Source: Qipengyuania sediminis (GTDB taxonomy: Bacteria > Pseudomonadota > Alphaproteobacteria > Sphingomonadales > Sphingomonadaceae). Taken from it: a stretch of DNA of 64,000 nt. Positions 54,993 to 62,325 of the stretch are shown here, piece after piece. Made by a program: the position numbers and the translations under genes. Each line of letters begins with the position of its first letter. Position 1 is the first letter of the stretch. Under the pieces are notes generated by a model. That model saw only the letters and a list, made by a program, of their open reading frames with translations, ran no database searches and was not told the DNA's origin. Where the stretch lies: positions 992,001 to 1,056,000 of the forward strand of contig NZ_CP037948.1 in NCBI RefSeq assembly GCF_004358425.1. The letters run 5' to 3'.

Positions 54993-56078
54993 ATGCCCGC
55001 GATGGATCAACCGGTCGGCCTCCCTGCGCCCTTCGCGATCGCGGCGGAAACGATTGCACCGGGGGATCGGCGGACGTTCTCGATCCCGGTCAGCCGTCAG
55101 CTCACCGGGCTGTCAGCGAGCCTCGCGCTGCAGGTGCTGCATGGAGCGAAAGCGGGTCCGGCGGTTTTTGTCAGCGCCGCGATCCATGGTGATGAGCTGA
55201 ACGGCATTCCGATCATTCAGAAGCTGGCGCAGACGCTCGATCCAGCGGCGCTTGCCGGAACGCTGATCCTGGCCCCGGCGGTAAATGTCTTCGGCCTTGC
55301 CAACAACAGCCGCTACCTGCCCGACCGGCGCGATCTCAACCGCAGTTTTCCCGGCAGCGCGCGGGGCTCGCTCGCCGCTCAGCTCGCGCATGTGTTCCTG
55401 GAGCACGTCATCGCGCGCTGCTCGCTTGGGATCGATCTCCACACCGCGGCGGTGCACCGCTACAATCTGCCCCAGATCCGCATCGCTTCGGGCAGCCCCT
55501 ATCTGGTCGAGCTCGCTATGGCTTTCGGCGCGCCGGTGATCGTCGAGAGCCCCTTGCGCGACGGATCGATGCGCGAGCTCGCTCATGCGCGCGGCACGCC
55601 GATGCTGCTTTACGAGGCGGGCGAGGCACTGCGCTTCGACCGCCTCTCTATCGATATCGGTACGCAAGGGGTGATGCGGGTGCTGGCGCATCTCGGCATG
55701 GTGGAGGCGGACGACGGGCTGACGAGCGTCGGCATCCCCGCGCGCGCCAACCGCTCGGTGTGGGTGCGCGCACCGCGCGGCGGCATCACCCGCCGCCTGC
55801 GCCGCAGCGGTGACCCGGTGCGCGCCGGCGACCTTCTGGCCGAAGTCGCGGGCCTGTTCGGGGAGGAGCCGGTGCCGCTCGAGAGCCCGATCGACGGTAT
55901 CGTCATCGGCCATGCCACCTTGCCGGTCGTGAACCAGGGGGACGCCCTGTTCCACATCGCCGCGATCGACGATCCGGAACAGGTTGATCGACGGATCGAC
56001 AGCATCACCGATGCCATCCGTGTGAGCGAGCCGCAGGGCGAAGCGCAGCCGCTGCTCGATGAGGACGAGGTCATCTAG
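54993..56078 (+). CDS. AstE/AspA-family deacylase (M14-like zinc enzyme)
   Basis: The 361-residue protein has the zinc ligands of the succinylglutamate desuccinylase/aspartoacylase family: AAIHGDELNGIP (His and Glu, about 62-73) and IDLHTAAVHRYNLPQI (His). VNVFGLANNSRYLPDRRDLNRSFPG is also typical. The C-terminal about 100 residues form a biotinyl-lipoyl-like domain (AGDLLAEVAGLFGEEP; SPIDGIVIGHATLPVVNQGDALFHIA). It may hydrolyse an N-acyl amino acid. The start is 54993 or 55002. It is divergent from smpB. Confidence 0.82.
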   Translation: MPAMDQPVGLPAPFAIAAETIAPGDRRTFSIPVSRQLTGLSASLALQVLHGAKAGPAVFVSAAIHGDELNGIPIIQKLAQTLDPAALAGTLILAPAVNVFGLANNSRYLPDRRDLNRSFPGSARGSLAAQLAHVFLEHVIARCSLGIDLHTAAVHRYNLPQIRIASGSPYLVELAMAFGAPVIVESPLRDGSMRELAHARGTPMLLYEAGEALRFDRLSIDIGTQGVMRVLAHLGMVEADDGLTSVGIPARANRSVWVRAPRGGITRRLRRSGDPVRAGDLLAEVAGLFGEEPVPLESPIDGIVIGHATLPVVNQGDALFHIAAIDDPEQVDRRIDSITDAIRVSEPQGEAQPLLDEDEVI

Positions 56079-56136
56079 GCGATTTTTCTGGAACATTCGC
56101 GCGGATTAATCATCATTCGGGATGAGGAGACGCACC

Positions 56137-56436
56137 ATGCCCCGCGGAGACAAGAGCGCCTATACCGAAAAGCAGAAGCGCAAGGCCGAGCATATCGAGG
56201 AAAGCTACGAAGCGCGTGGGCTGCCGAAGAAAGCGGCCGAGGCGCGGGCTTGGGCGACAGTCAACAAGGACAGCGGCGGCGGCAACAAGTCGGGCTCGGG
56301 CCGCGGCAAGAAGGACACCAACGCCGCCTCGCGCCAGGGCGGCCGCGCGCAAAAAGCAGGCAGCGCCGAAGCCCGCACCGCCGCCGCCCGGAAAGGCTGG
56401 GAAACCCGCCGCAGAAACGCGGCCTCGAAGGGTTAG
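56137..56436 (+). CDS. Small basic protein of the 'plasmid stabilisation' type
   Basis: The 99-residue Lys/Arg/Ala/Gly-rich protein starts MPRGDKSAYTEKQKRKAEHI and has KKAAEARAWATVNKDSGGGNKSG in the middle (partly quoted), then a low-complexity tail ending WETRRRNAASKG. Proteins of this type are widely labelled plasmid stabilisation proteins but occur on chromosomes and have no toxin fold. A strong ribosome site GAGGAG (56124-56129) precedes the ATG. It shares TTAG with the dapA stop. Confidence 0.7.
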   Translation: MPRGDKSAYTEKQKRKAEHIEESYEARGLPKKAAEARAWATVNKDSGGGNKSGSGRGKKDTNAASRQGGRAQKAGSAEARTAAARKGWETRRRNAASKG

Positions 56437-57314
56437 AGCACCCCGGCGCTCGCCAGCGCCGCATCGACCGCCGCCCTGGCCGCCGGCGAGCATTCTACCA
56501 GCGGCAGCCGAACCTCCGGCCGCACCCAATCGTGCACGCGGCTAAGAGCATATTTCACCGGTGCCGGGCTTGCGTCGGAGAACATGGCATAGTGCAGCGG
56601 AAACAACCGGTCGTTGAGCGCGCGCGCCTTCACGAGGTCGTTCGCGGCGATCGCCGTGTGGAACTCGGCGCAGAGCCGGGGTGCGACATTGGCAGTGACC
56701 GAGATGCAGCCCATGCCCCCCGCCGCGGCATGTGGCAGCCACAATTCGTCGTTCCCCGACAGCTGACAGAACCGGTCGTCGAGCCCCATCCGGTGATCGG
56801 CCACCCGCGAAAGATCGCCGCTCGCGTCCTTGATGGCGATGATACGGGTCGGATAGCGGCGCACCAGCTCCACCACCGTCTCGTCCAAAATGTCGGTGAC
56901 CGTGCGCGCGGGCACATTGTAAAGCACGATCGGCAGCGCGCTGTTCTCGGCCAAATGGCTGAAATGCGCGATCAGCCCCGCCTGTCCGGGCCGGTTGTAG
57001 TAAGGCGCGACGCAGAGCCCCGCCGTCACCCCGACTCGCTCGCAGAAGCGCAAGTGCATCAGCGCATGGGCGGTGTCGTTGGAGCCGCAGCCCGCGATGA
57101 CCGGCACCCGCCCCGCGGCTTGCTCGACGCAGGCCCGGATCACCCGATGGTGTTCATCGGTTGAAATGGTCGAGGCTTCGCCAGTCGTGCCACATGCGAC
57201 CAGCCCGCTCGAGCCGTTCTCGATCTGCCAATCGATGAGGCGGCGGAAGGCCGGCTCGTCGAACGCTCCGTCGCGGAAAGGAGTCACCAGAGCGGGTATC
57301 GAGCCTGAAAACAT
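56433..57314 (-). CDS. dapA: 4-hydroxy-tetrahydrodipicolinate synthase
   Basis: The 293-residue TIM-barrel enzyme condenses pyruvate and aspartate semialdehyde in the lysine/diaminopimelate pathway. Lys162 (IIAIKDASGD) makes the Schiff base, Tyr132 (LYNVPART) and Thr44-Thr45 (CGTTGEAST) complete the site. It diverges from the lytic transglycosylase gene with 84 bases between. In many alphaproteobacteria dapA and smpB are adjacent; two plus-strand genes separate them here. Confidence 0.96.
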   Translation of the reverse strand: MFSGSIPALVTPFRDGAFDEPAFRRLIDWQIENGSSGLVACGTTGEASTISTDEHHRVIRACVEQAAGRVPVIAGCGSNDTAHALMHLRFCERVGVTAGLCVAPYYNRPGQAGLIAHFSHLAENSALPIVLYNVPARTVTDILDETVVELVRRYPTRIIAIKDASGDLSRVADHRMGLDDRFCQLSGNDELWLPHAAAGGMGCISVTANVAPRLCAEFHTAIAANDLVKARALNDRLFPLHYAMFSDASPAPVKYALSRVHDWVRPEVRLPLVECSPAARAAVDAALASAGVL

Positions 57315-57398
57315 TGCCTGTGCTCTCTCGCCCGGTAACAGATGCGCCGGGGCAGCGCGGGGTATCGTTCACCGCGTGATAAGGAGACGGGCGGCACG

Positions 57399-59360
57399 AT
57401 GTCCAGCATGGTGAAGATGACCGTATCCACTCTTCTCGCCGGCGCGGCGCTGGCACTCACGGCCAGCGCCGCCGCGGCGCAGGATGCGACGAGTTGGGAT
57501 CGCGCACGCAGCAACCTCGTGGCCGAAGGACCGGGGCCGATGGCGCCAGTGATCGCGCGTTGGGAGTACCTGACCGCGCGCGAAGGGCTGGGCTTCGGCG
57601 ACTACGCGGGCTTCATCACCAGCTATCCTGACTTCCCCAAGACCGAATTGCTGCGCCGCCGGGCAGAAGCCGCGCTCGAGCGCGAAAGCCCCGGGGCCGC
57701 GCAGGTCGCCGCCTTTTTCGACAAGACACCGCCGCTGACCAATCCGGCGAGGGCGCAATATGCTCTGGCGCTTACGCAGCTCGGCAGGGCGGAAGCGGCG
57801 ACGGTCGCCCGCGCCGCGTGGCGGGGCGGGTCGATGAGCGCTGCGTCAGAAGCGGCTCTTGCCGGGATTTATGCTGCGCGCTTCATTCCCGACGATCAGG
57901 CGGCGCGAATGGACGCGCTGATGTGGCAGAACGACGGTGCCGGCGGGGCGCGGCAAGTGGCCCGGCTCACCGGCCCGGCGCGTGATCTCGGCCTGGCGCG
58001 CCAGGCGCTGGTGCAGGGGCAGGCCCCAGAGGGCGCCGGTCTCGCCGTCCCTGCGAATGCGCTCAGCGATCCGGGCTATGCGTATAATCTCGCGCGCTAC
58101 CACCGTACCCGCGGCAATCTGCCAGCGGCGATATCGCTACTCGCCAACCGTCCGCGCGCCACCGCACCGGTACAGCCGCGCGAGCGAGAGACCATGATCG
58201 GCGAGCTGCTGCGCGTGGCGCGTGGCGCGGGGGCCGACAGCGCGGCGCGCATCGCCGCTTCTGCGGACGATATTTTCCTCCCCGGTGCGACCGCCGGCGA
58301 GACCAGCTTCAAGTTGCGCGATGACTACACCTCGCTGATGTGGCTGGGCGGGACGAAGGCGCTGTGGGAACTCGGCGACGGGCGCCGCGCCGCGCCTCTG
58401 TTCTATCGCTACGGGGCGGCGGCGAAGACGCCGCAAACCCGCTCCAAGGGGTTCTTCTGGGCCGGCCGGGCCGCCTCGCGCGGCGGTGACCGGGCCGAAG
58501 CCAGCCGGTACTACGCGATGGCGGCGGAATATCCCGAACGCTTCTATGGCCAGCTCGCCATCAGGGAGCTCGGCCGGGCGCAGCCCAGCTTTGCCACCGG
58601 CTCGGTCGCGGTCCCCACCCCCGCGCAGCAAGCCTTGTTCGACCGCAGCACTCTGGTGCGCGCGGTGCGCGAAGTCGCGCGCGACGCACCGTGGCGCACG
58701 GGTGTGCAGTTCTACCGCGAGCTTGCCGAGCAGGCCGAGACGCCCGAGAGCCATGCCATGGTCTCCGCCCTCGCCCGCCAGATCGGTCGGCGCGACCTTG
58801 CCGTGATCCTTGCCGATGCGGCGGGGACCAACGGCCTCGGGGCCTATGTCGCCCAAGGCTACCCCACCGTTCCCGCCCCCGCCGGCACCAACTGGACCTT
58901 CGTCCACGCGATCGCCCGCCAGGAAAGCCAGTTCGCGGAGAACGCAATCAGCCATGCAGGCGCACGCGGGCTGATGCAGCTCATGCCCGGCACGGCGCGC
59001 GAGCAAGCGGGCAAGATGGGGATCAGCTATATGTCTGCCGACCTCATCGGCTCGGTTGATACCAATATCCGCCTCGGCGACGGCTATTTCGCGCGCATGA
59101 TGAGCTATTACGGCGGCAGCTATCCGCTTGCGGTCGCGGCTTATAACGCGGGGCCCGGAAACGTGAACAAGTGGCTTCGCGCCAACGGCGACCCGCGCCA
59201 GGGCGGGGTCAGCTGGATCGACTGGATCGAGCGCATTCCCTTGTCCGAGACCCGCAATTACGTCCACCGCGTGATCGAGAACGCGGCCGCCTACGAACAG
59301 CTCTACCCCGCCCGCGCCCCCGGCGGACGACCGCGCGTGGTGAGCGACTTCCTGCGCTGA
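57399..59360 (+). CDS. Soluble lytic murein transglycosylase
   Basis: The 653-residue exported protein has a signal peptide (SMVKMTVSTLLAGAALALTASAAAA), a long helical superhelical region and a C-terminal SLT domain: FVHAIARQESQFAENAISH with catalytic Glu, GARGLMQLMPGTA, and NIRLGDGYFARMMSYYGG then AAYNAGPGNVNKWLRANGD. It cleaves peptidoglycan with formation of anhydro-muropeptides. The ATG at 57399 follows AAGGAG (57381-57386); a second ATG at 57408 is possible. It abuts the Lrp stop with TGATCA. Confidence 0.92.
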   Translation: MSSMVKMTVSTLLAGAALALTASAAAAQDATSWDRARSNLVAEGPGPMAPVIARWEYLTAREGLGFGDYAGFITSYPDFPKTELLRRRAEAALERESPGAAQVAAFFDKTPPLTNPARAQYALALTQLGRAEAATVARAAWRGGSMSAASEAALAGIYAARFIPDDQAARMDALMWQNDGAGGARQVARLTGPARDLGLARQALVQGQAPEGAGLAVPANALSDPGYAYNLARYHRTRGNLPAAISLLANRPRATAPVQPRERETMIGELLRVARGAGADSAARIAASADDIFLPGATAGETSFKLRDDYTSLMWLGGTKALWELGDGRRAAPLFYRYGAAAKTPQTRSKGFFWAGRAASRGGDRAEASRYYAMAAEYPERFYGQLAIRELGRAQPSFATGSVAVPTPAQQALFDRSTLVRAVREVARDAPWRTGVQFYRELAEQAETPESHAMVSALARQIGRRDLAVILADAAGTNGLGAYVAQGYPTVPAPAGTNWTFVHAIARQESQFAENAISHAGARGLMQLMPGTAREQAGKMGISYMSADLIGSVDTNIRLGDGYFARMMSYYGGSYPLAVAAYNAGPGNVNKWLRANGDPRQGGVSWIDWIERIPLSETRNYVHRVIENAAAYEQLYPARAPGGRPRVVSDFLR

Positions 59361-59828
59361 TCAGCCTTCCAGCGGCACGCCCGGTGCGTGCTTGCTGGTG
59401 CGGATGGTCAGGCTGGTCTTGACGCTCGCCACATTGGGCGCGGCGGTGAGCTTGCTGGTCAGGAACTCCTGAAAGCTCTGCAGGTCGCGGCTGACGATCT
59501 TCAGAATGAAGTCGATCTCGCCGTTCAGCATATGGACTTCGCGCACCTCGGGCAGTTCGTGCATTGCCGCCTCGAACGCGCGCAAGGCATCTTCAGCCTG
59601 GCTCTTCAGGCTGACCATCGCGAACACGGTGATGCCGAAGCCGAGTTTCGTGGGATCGATATCAGCGTGATAGCCACGAATGATCCCTTCTTCCTCGAGC
59701 GCCCGCACACGGCGCAGGCACGGCGGTGCGGTCAACCCGACGCGCTGTGCCAGCTCGACATTGGTGATGCGCCCTTCGTCCTGCAGTTCGGCCAGCAGGC
59801 GGCGGTCGATGTGGTCGAGAACAGCCAT
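59361..59828 (-). CDS. Lrp/AsnC-family transcriptional regulator
   Basis: The 155-residue protein has an N-terminal winged helix (LLAELQDEGRITNVELAQRVGLTAPPCLRRVRALE, quoted in part) and a C-terminal RAM ligand domain (VREVHMLNGEIDFILKIVSRDLQSFQEFL, in part). Lrp-like regulators respond to amino acids. Its targets cannot be named; the gene stands with its back to the kinase gene at 60067. The ATG at 59828 gives the normal length. Confidence 0.9.
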   Translation of the reverse strand: MAVLDHIDRRLLAELQDEGRITNVELAQRVGLTAPPCLRRVRALEEEGIIRGYHADIDPTKLGFGITVFAMVSLKSQAEDALRAFEAAMHELPEVREVHMLNGEIDFILKIVSRDLQSFQEFLTSKLTAAPNVASVKTSLTIRTSKHAPGVPLEG

Positions 59829-59976
59829 GAGATCGGCCCCTGTCCCGCCCCCGGTCACCCGTCAACGCATAAAGCGCGCTGAGATCGTCGCGCGGGGCCG
59901 TTCGGCACGGCGCGAGCGCAGCCGCGTCATTTTCATGGCAGCGCGCGTCCCGGTTTGCAACGCGGGGGAAAACTCT

Positions 59977-60006
59977 TGTCCCCGCTGGCGCGGCTCGCGT
60001 TATCCT
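59977..60006 (+). promoter_or_regulatory. Candidate promoter of the kinase gene
   Basis: TTGTCC (59977-59982) and TATCCT (60001-60006) are separated by 18 bases, ending 60 bases before the kinase ATG. It overlaps a GCGGGG/CCCCGC inverted repeat (59962-59985). The match is moderate. Confidence 0.35.
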
Positions 60007-60066
60007 TGCCTAGAGGGCGAGACGTGCCGCGCGGGGCCTTGCGCCGGGCCTTCTCGAAAGGATGGG

Positions 60067-61854
60067 ATGCACTTCGACGACCGCCTTGGTACCGTATTGC
60101 AGCACCGGGCGGCTGGTGAGCGGGCGGCGCGCGTCCAGTTCCGGCAGTTGCTCGACCTGCTGGCCGACCCGGGGGAAGGCCGGGACCCGGCGCTGGCGCG
60201 TGCCGCCTATCGCCGGCTCGACACCTTGGCAGCGACCATCCCGGTTGGCGAGCGCGAGCGTCTCGCCGCCGAAAGCAGCGCGCGTATCCGCGATCCCCGC
60301 CTGCTCGCCTGGTTCGCCGCGCAGGAGCCGCGCGTGGCGCTGGCAGCGCTCGCCCGCGCGCATCTGAGCGAGGAGCGTTGGCTCGCGCTCATCCCGAGCC
60401 TGCCGATCCGCGCCCGCGGATTGCTGCGCCATCGCCGCAATCTGCCCCGCGGCGTCACCGCGTTGCTCGACCGGCTAGGGGTGCGCGACCGCGTGCTGCC
60501 CGAGCCCGAGGCAGCGCCCCAAACCGCCCATTCACCGCGGCCGGGGCGCAATGACACGCCTGCGCTCGATCTCGGCACCTATGCCGAGGAGGACTATGTT
60601 CTTGCCGCCCCGCCGCCGCCCGCGGCCGGCGGCAATCTGGGCGATCTCGTGCGCCGGATCGAGGCGTTCCAGAAGGCGCGCGGACGGCGCGAGGCCGATG
60701 CCCCCATCACGCCGCCCGCGCAGTCCGAGGAAGCTGATTACGAAGAGACCGCGCAGGAAGAGGGACCGCCCCGCCCCCTCGACGCCTTCCTCTTCACCGC
60801 GGACACCATGGGCCGCATCGATTGGGCGGAAGGCGCGGCGGCACCGATGGTGGTTGGAACCGCGCTCGCCACGCCCGGGGCGCTCCGGCCGGCCCCGCTT
60901 GCCGCGGCGATCGCACGGCGCAGGCCGGTGACCGGCGCGCCGCACGACCTTGCCGGGGCGGAGGCAGTCGCGGGGCGTTGGATCGTCGATGCCGCGCCGC
61001 GGTTCGAGCCGCGCACCGGCCGCTATGCCGGAATCGTCGGCCGCTTTCGCCGCCCGGCCCCTTCGCCCGCCGACACCCGAGCGCTTCTGGCCGCCGATCG
61101 GGTGCGGCAATTGCTGCACGAGTTGCGGACGCCGGTAACCGCGATCCAGGGTTTCGCCGAGGTCATCCAGCAGCAGACAGTGGGGCCGGTGCCGCATGAA
61201 TATCGTGCGCTCGCCGCCGGGATTGCGGGCGATGCGGCGCGGATGCTGGCAGGCTTTGCAGAGATCGAGCGGCTGGCGCGGTTGGAGGCGGGGACACAGG
61301 AATTGAGCGAGGGCGCGAGCGAGTTCGTCGCCATCGCACGCCGCCAGATCGCGCAGCTTCAGACCGTGCTCTCGCCCCGGGTGTCGCGGATCGAAGCGAG
61401 CTTCGCACTCCGCTCCGCGACCGTGCCGCTGGCGGCCGACCATGCCGAGATGATCGCCTGGCGCGTGCTGGCAACGCTCGCGGCGGCGACCGCGGCGGGA
61501 GAAACCATGCGCGTTTCGCTGACGGGGGCGGAGCGGGTGGTGCGCCTCGCCATCCGGCTGCCGGCCGCGCTGGCGCAGGCGGAGGACGTCTTCGCCGCCG
61601 ACGTTCATCCGCCGGCCCATGCGCTGGGCACCGGGCTGCTGGGCGCGGGCTTCGCGCTGCGGCTCGCCCGGGCGGAAGCACGCGCGGTAGGCGGCGATCT
61701 GGCCCGCGCAGGCGATGGCGATCTGGTGCTGACCCTGCCACTGGAGCGGGCGGAGCGAGATCCTGGGCACAGGCCTCAGCGCGAGGAAGCCCCCGCTCCC
61801 AACGGCGGCCTCACCCCGCGCGCCCCGCTTGCAGGCGCGCCCCGCCCCCGCTAG
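60067..61854 (+). CDS. Atypical histidine kinase, soluble
   Basis: The 595-residue protein has no membrane span. Residues 1-130 are helical and HEAT-like; a disordered Pro/Glu-rich linker follows; then a PAS-like region. HisKA is normal, with His351 in LLHELRTPVTAIQGF. The ATPase region has the fold pattern (HALGTGLLGAGFALRLARAEARAVGGDL, in part), but the N-box Asn is missing (RVLATLAAATAAG at about 466-478) and no DxGxGIP D-box is visible. It may be a phosphotransferase or pseudo-kinase. The start at 60067 follows AAAGGA. Confidence 0.7.
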   Translation: MHFDDRLGTVLQHRAAGERAARVQFRQLLDLLADPGEGRDPALARAAYRRLDTLAATIPVGERERLAAESSARIRDPRLLAWFAAQEPRVALAALARAHLSEERWLALIPSLPIRARGLLRHRRNLPRGVTALLDRLGVRDRVLPEPEAAPQTAHSPRPGRNDTPALDLGTYAEEDYVLAAPPPPAAGGNLGDLVRRIEAFQKARGRREADAPITPPAQSEEADYEETAQEEGPPRPLDAFLFTADTMGRIDWAEGAAAPMVVGTALATPGALRPAPLAAAIARRRPVTGAPHDLAGAEAVAGRWIVDAAPRFEPRTGRYAGIVGRFRRPAPSPADTRALLAADRVRQLLHELRTPVTAIQGFAEVIQQQTVGPVPHEYRALAAGIAGDAARMLAGFAEIERLARLEAGTQELSEGASEFVAIARRQIAQLQTVLSPRVSRIEASFALRSATVPLAADHAEMIAWRVLATLAAATAAGETMRVSLTGAERVVRLAIRLPAALAQAEDVFAADVHPPAHALGTGLLGAGFALRLARAEARAVGGDLARAGDGDLVLTLPLERAERDPGHRPQREEAPAPNGGLTPRAPLAGAPRPR

Positions 61855-61886
61855 GCGCGCAGGCGCCGAGGCCAGCGCGCACCGGA

Positions 61887-61959
61887 GGGCCTGTAGCTCA
61901 GCGGTTAGAGCTGGCCGCTCATAACGGCTAGGTCGCGGGTTCGAATCCTGCCGGGCCCA
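61887..61959 (+). tRNA. tRNA with CAU anticodon, probably tRNA-Ile2
   Basis: A 73-base cloverleaf fits: acceptor GGGCCTG/CGGGCCC, D stem GCTC/GAGC, anticodon stem GGCCG/CGGCT with loop CTCATAA (CAU), T stem GCGGG/CCTGC with TTCGAAT. The acceptor stem and GGCCG anticodon stem resemble lysidine-type tRNA-Ile2 more than elongator tRNA-Met, but this is not certain. The 3' end reads ACCG, so CCA is not encoded. Confidence 0.8.
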
Positions 61960-62071
61960 CCGGATGCGTGCTGCGGTGCCGAGGTTGCCGGGACTTGGAA
62001 CGCCCGCTAAGCGCCTTCCGGTCTGAAATCAGCCGTAGGCGGTGGGCGCGGTGCCCTCTGGCCTCGCACAG

Positions 62072-62127
62072 CTTGAGGCGGTAGGCCGACCAAGTCCACG
62101 GCCTCAAGCAGCCGCGGGCGGTAGGCC
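62072..62127 (+). repeat. Direct and inverted repeats between two tRNAs
   Basis: GGCGGTAGGCC occurs at 62077-62087 and 62117-62127 (both followed by RAC). CTTGAGGC (62072-62079) and GCCTCAAG (62101-62108) form an 8-bp inverted repeat around the first copy. No gene is evident in 61960-62139; this region could be tRNA spacer or a processing element. Confidence 0.5.
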
Positions 62128-62139
62128 AACAAAACGCGT

Positions 62140-62219
<80 letters not shown>

Positions 62220-62269
62220 CCGCCGTAAGCTCTTGAAAGAAAACCGCTTCCGCCAATCCGGTGGAGCGG

Positions 62270-62279
62270 ATGTGCACAT
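62270..62279. promoter_or_regulatory. Palindrome upstream of the integrase gene
   Basis: The perfect 10-bp palindrome ATGTGCACAT, followed by a near-copy GTGACACAT at 62283-62291, lies 46 bases before the integrase ATG. It could be an operator for a repressor or directionality factor. Confidence 0.35.
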
Positions 62280-62325
62280 ATTGTGACACATGCCGGTTCA
62301 CCGACACCGTTCGGGAGCCTCCCCA

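Noticed and set aside
56137..56436. A toxin-antitoxin component
   Set aside because: The 'plasmid stabilisation' label is historical; there is no RelE/ParE fold and no partner gene.
62077..62127. A CRISPR-like repeat
   Set aside because: Only two copies of 11 bases with no regular spacers; no cas genes in the window.
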